Shown here: positions 61,858 through 64,000 of the stretch, piece by piece
How the letters are laid out: every line of letters starts with the position of its first letter
How positions within the stretch are numbered: the first letter of the stretch is position 1
Assembly: GCA_947652605.1 (NCBI GenBank)
Contig: CANTFG010000267.1
Coordinates: 29,001 to 93,000 of the forward strand
DNA length: 64,000 nucleotides
Source of the DNA: Elmis aenea
Taxonomy: Eukaryota > Arthropoda > Insecta > Coleoptera > Elmidae
Direction: 5' to 3'
The notes under the pieces: model-generated
Told to the model about the DNA's origin: nothing
What the model saw: only the letters and a program-made list of their open reading frames with translations
The model's database searches: none
Program-made: the position numbers and the translations under genes

Positions 61858-62953
61858 CAGGCTATATACTCTTTGCACTTTTTTCGACAAAAAAATCGAT
61901 TTTCTTAAAACTACAGCAAATGGCTTCAAACTTCTTATACACATTAGTTATGAGCGAATTAAGGATTATTAGCCCCTAAATACGATTTTCAATTTTTCGC
62001 GAAAAATGGGAAAAGTACAAAGGCTATATAGTCTTTGCACTTTTTTCGACAAAAAAATCGATTTTCTTAAAACTACAGCAAATGGCTTCAAACTTCTTAT
62101 ACACATTAGTTATGAGCGAATTAAGGATTATTAGCCCCTAAATACGATTTTTAATTTTTCGTGAAAAATGGGAAAAGTACAAAGGCTATAGTCTTTGCAC
62201 TTTTTTCGACAAAAAAATCGATTTTCTTAAAACTACAGCAAATGGCTTCAAACTTCTTATACACATTAGTTATGAGCGAATTAAGGATTATTAGCCCCTA
62301 AATACGATTTTTAATTTTTCGCGAAAAATGGGAAAAGTACAAAGGCTTATAGTCTTTGCACTTTTTTCGACAAAAAAATCGATTTTCTTAAAACTACAGC
62401 AAATGGCTTCAAACTTCTTATACACATTAGTTATGAGCGAATTAAGGATTATTAGCCCCTAAATACGATTTTTAATTTTTCGTGAAAAATGGGAAAAGTA
62501 CAAAGGCTATAGTCTTTGCACTTTTTTCGACAAAAAAATCGATTTTCTTAAAACTACAGCAAATGGTTTCAAACTTCTTATACACGTTAGTTATGAGCAA
62601 ATTAAGGATTATTAGCCCCTAAATACGATTTTTAATTTTTCGCGAAAAATGGGAAAAGTACAAAGGCTATAGTCTTTGCACTTTTTTCGACAAAAAAATC
62701 GATTTTCTTAAAACTACAGCAAATGGCTTCAAACTTCTTATACACATTAGTTATGAGCGAATTAAGGATTATTAGCCCCTAAATACGATTTTTAATTTTT
62801 CGTGAAAAATGGGAAAAGTACAAAGGCTATAGTCTTTGCACTTTTTTCGACAAAAAAATCGATTTTCTTAAAACTACAGCAAATGGCTTCAAACTTCTTA
62901 TACACGTTAGTTATGAGCAAATTAAGGATTATTAGCCTAAATACGATTTTTAA
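61858..62953. repeat. Run of seven B monomers
   Basis: Monomers begin at 61858, 62020, 62182, 62342, 62503, 62663 and 62823, the longest B run in the window. CGCG and CGTG palindrome variants alternate from one monomer to the next, which suggests a dimeric unit of about 320 bp. The last monomer has lost bases (ATTAGCCTAAATA) before the normal exit into A. Confidence 0.9.
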
Positions 62954-63998
62954 TTTTTTGAATAACTTTGTAAATTAAATTTCAAAATAGTTGAGACAAA
63001 CGGCATTATACTAAGAAAAATAAACTCTATAATATACTAAAATTTGAACAAAATCGTAAAAGCCGTTTTCGAGAAAAAATTTCAAAATTTTTAATTTTTT
63101 TAATAACTTTGTAAATTAAATTTCAAAATAGTTGAGACAAACGGCATTATACTAAGAAAAATAAACTCTATAACATACTAAAATTTGAACAAAATCGTAA
63201 GAGCCGTTTTCGAGAAAAATTTTCAAAATTTTTAATTTTTTGAATAACTTTGTAAATTAAATTTCAAAATAGTTGAGACAAACGGAATTATACTAAGAAA
63301 AATAAACTCTATAACATACTAAAATTTGAACAAAATCGTAAGAGCCGTTTTCGAGAAAAATTTTCAAAATTTTTAATTTTTTGAATAACTTTGTAAATTA
63401 AATTTCAAAATAGTTGAGACAAACGGCATTATACTAAGAAAAGTAAACTCTATAACATACTAAAATTTGAATAAAATCGTAAGAGCCGTTTTCAAGAAAA
63501 ATTTTCAAAATTTTAAATTTTTTGAATAACTTTGTAAATTAAATTTCAAAATAGTTGAGATAAACGGCATTATACTAAGAAAAATAAACTCTATAACATA
63601 CTAAAATTTGAACAAAATCGTAAGAGCCGTTTTCGAGAAAAATTTTCAAAATTTTTAATTTTTTGAATAACTTTGTAAATTAAATTTTAAAATAGTTGAG
63701 ACAAACGGCATTATACTAAGAAAAATAAACTCTATAACATACTAAAATTTGAACAAAATCGTAAGAGCCGTTTTCGAGAAAAATTTTGAATTTTTTGAAT
63801 AACTTTGTAAATTAAATTTCAAAATAGTTGAGACAAACGGCATTATACTAAGAAAAGTAAACTCTATAACATACTAAAATTTGAACAAAATCGTAAGAGC
63901 CGTTTTCGAGAAAAATTTTCAAAATTTTTAATTTTTTGAATAACTTTGTAAATTAAATTTCAAAATAGTTGAGACAAACGGCATTATACTAAGAAAAA

Positions 63999-64000
63999 AA
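63999..64000. repeat. Probable start of another B block, cut by the window edge
   Basis: The last A monomer ends ACTAAGAAAAAAA. Seven A residues without a following TAAAC occur elsewhere only where a B block begins. Confidence 0.55.

Larger units (their letters stand above)
3640..64000. repeat. Satellite array, main part (A/B higher-order array)
   Basis: This is continuous satellite DNA of A monomers (about 141 bp) with inserted blocks of B monomers (about 160 bp), all in one orientation. No other sequence interrupts it for more than 60 kb. No frame stays open for more than about 60 codons, and I see no tRNA, rRNA or other gene signal. It is strongly A+T rich, by eye about three quarters. 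The array runs past the right edge of the window. Higher-order units inside it are listed separately. Confidence 0.96.

Noticed and set aside
3640..64000. CRISPR-like regular repetition
   Set aside because: The repeats are directly contiguous 141/160-bp monomers with no unique spacers and no cas genes.
1..64000. CENP-B box in the monomers
   Set aside because: Neither A nor B holds a match to the TTCG....A..CGGG pattern; the TTCG in A is followed by A/T tracts. A centromeric role cannot be claimed from sequence.
1..64000. Telomeric or subtelomeric short repeats
   Set aside because: No TTAGG, TTAGGG or similar arrays were seen.
3640..64000. Undescribed gene system hidden in the array
   Set aside because: All frames on both strands close quickly, changes respect monomer structure and not codons, and no RNA gene folds or box motifs were recognised.

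Overview
This window is eukaryotic satellite DNA, not a gene region. Almost all of 1-64000 is an A+T-rich tandem array built from two monomer families that I call A (about 141 bp) and B (about 160 bp). The only other feature is one decayed piggyBac-type DNA transposon at 1862-3635. I found no host gene, RNA gene, CRISPR array or bacterial-type regulatory signal. The array and the TTAA-flanked piggyBac element point to an animal genome, and an arthropod is my best guess (inference). The species cannot be named from the sequence.

Layout. 1-1857 is satellite. 1858-3639 is the transposon with its TTAA duplication, inserted exactly inside an A monomer. 3640-64000 is uninterrupted satellite. A monomers form the background, and 53 B blocks are set into it. 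A 54th seems to begin at the last bases. Most B blocks are ordered trimers of about 455 bp (B1-B2-B3). Others are B1-B3 dimers of 295 bp, chimeric single monomers of 135 bp, or 108-bp truncated pieces. One run near the right end has seven B monomers (61858-62953). All blocks leave B at the same base, in the shared string TTTTTAATTTTT. Apart from the 108-bp class, all enter just after ACTAAGAAAAA.

Higher-order structure. Private variants show that whole A+B assemblies have been copied as units. Four related units start at 3721, 7354, 9946 and 12917 (lengths 3633, 2592, 2971 and 4295). They carry a 662-bp module in 2, 0, 1 and 3 copies. A 4948-bp tandem duplication covers about 16330-26345. Units of 2214/2496 bp (26.2-31.8 kb), 3091 bp (33.4-38.4 kb) and 3844 bp (55.2-61.2 kb) follow. 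Smaller nested tandems of 564, 784 and 378 bp occur inside these. Such hierarchy is what repeated unequal exchange and block amplification produce.

The transposon. It is 1774 bp, with 14-bp inverted ends starting CCC and matching at 13 of 14 positions. On the minus strand it holds a broken piggyBac transposase: an acidic N terminus, the start of the DDE-type domain and the late GGVD..D motif are recognisable. The central part is deleted, and frameshifts and stop codons are present. Intact ends around a dead gene suggest it was moved in trans by a relative.

Limits. All alignments were made by eye using diagnostic variants. Identity percentages were not computed, and unit boundaries are approximate to within a monomer unless a junction base is stated. 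Long-array copy numbers also depend on correct genome assembly.
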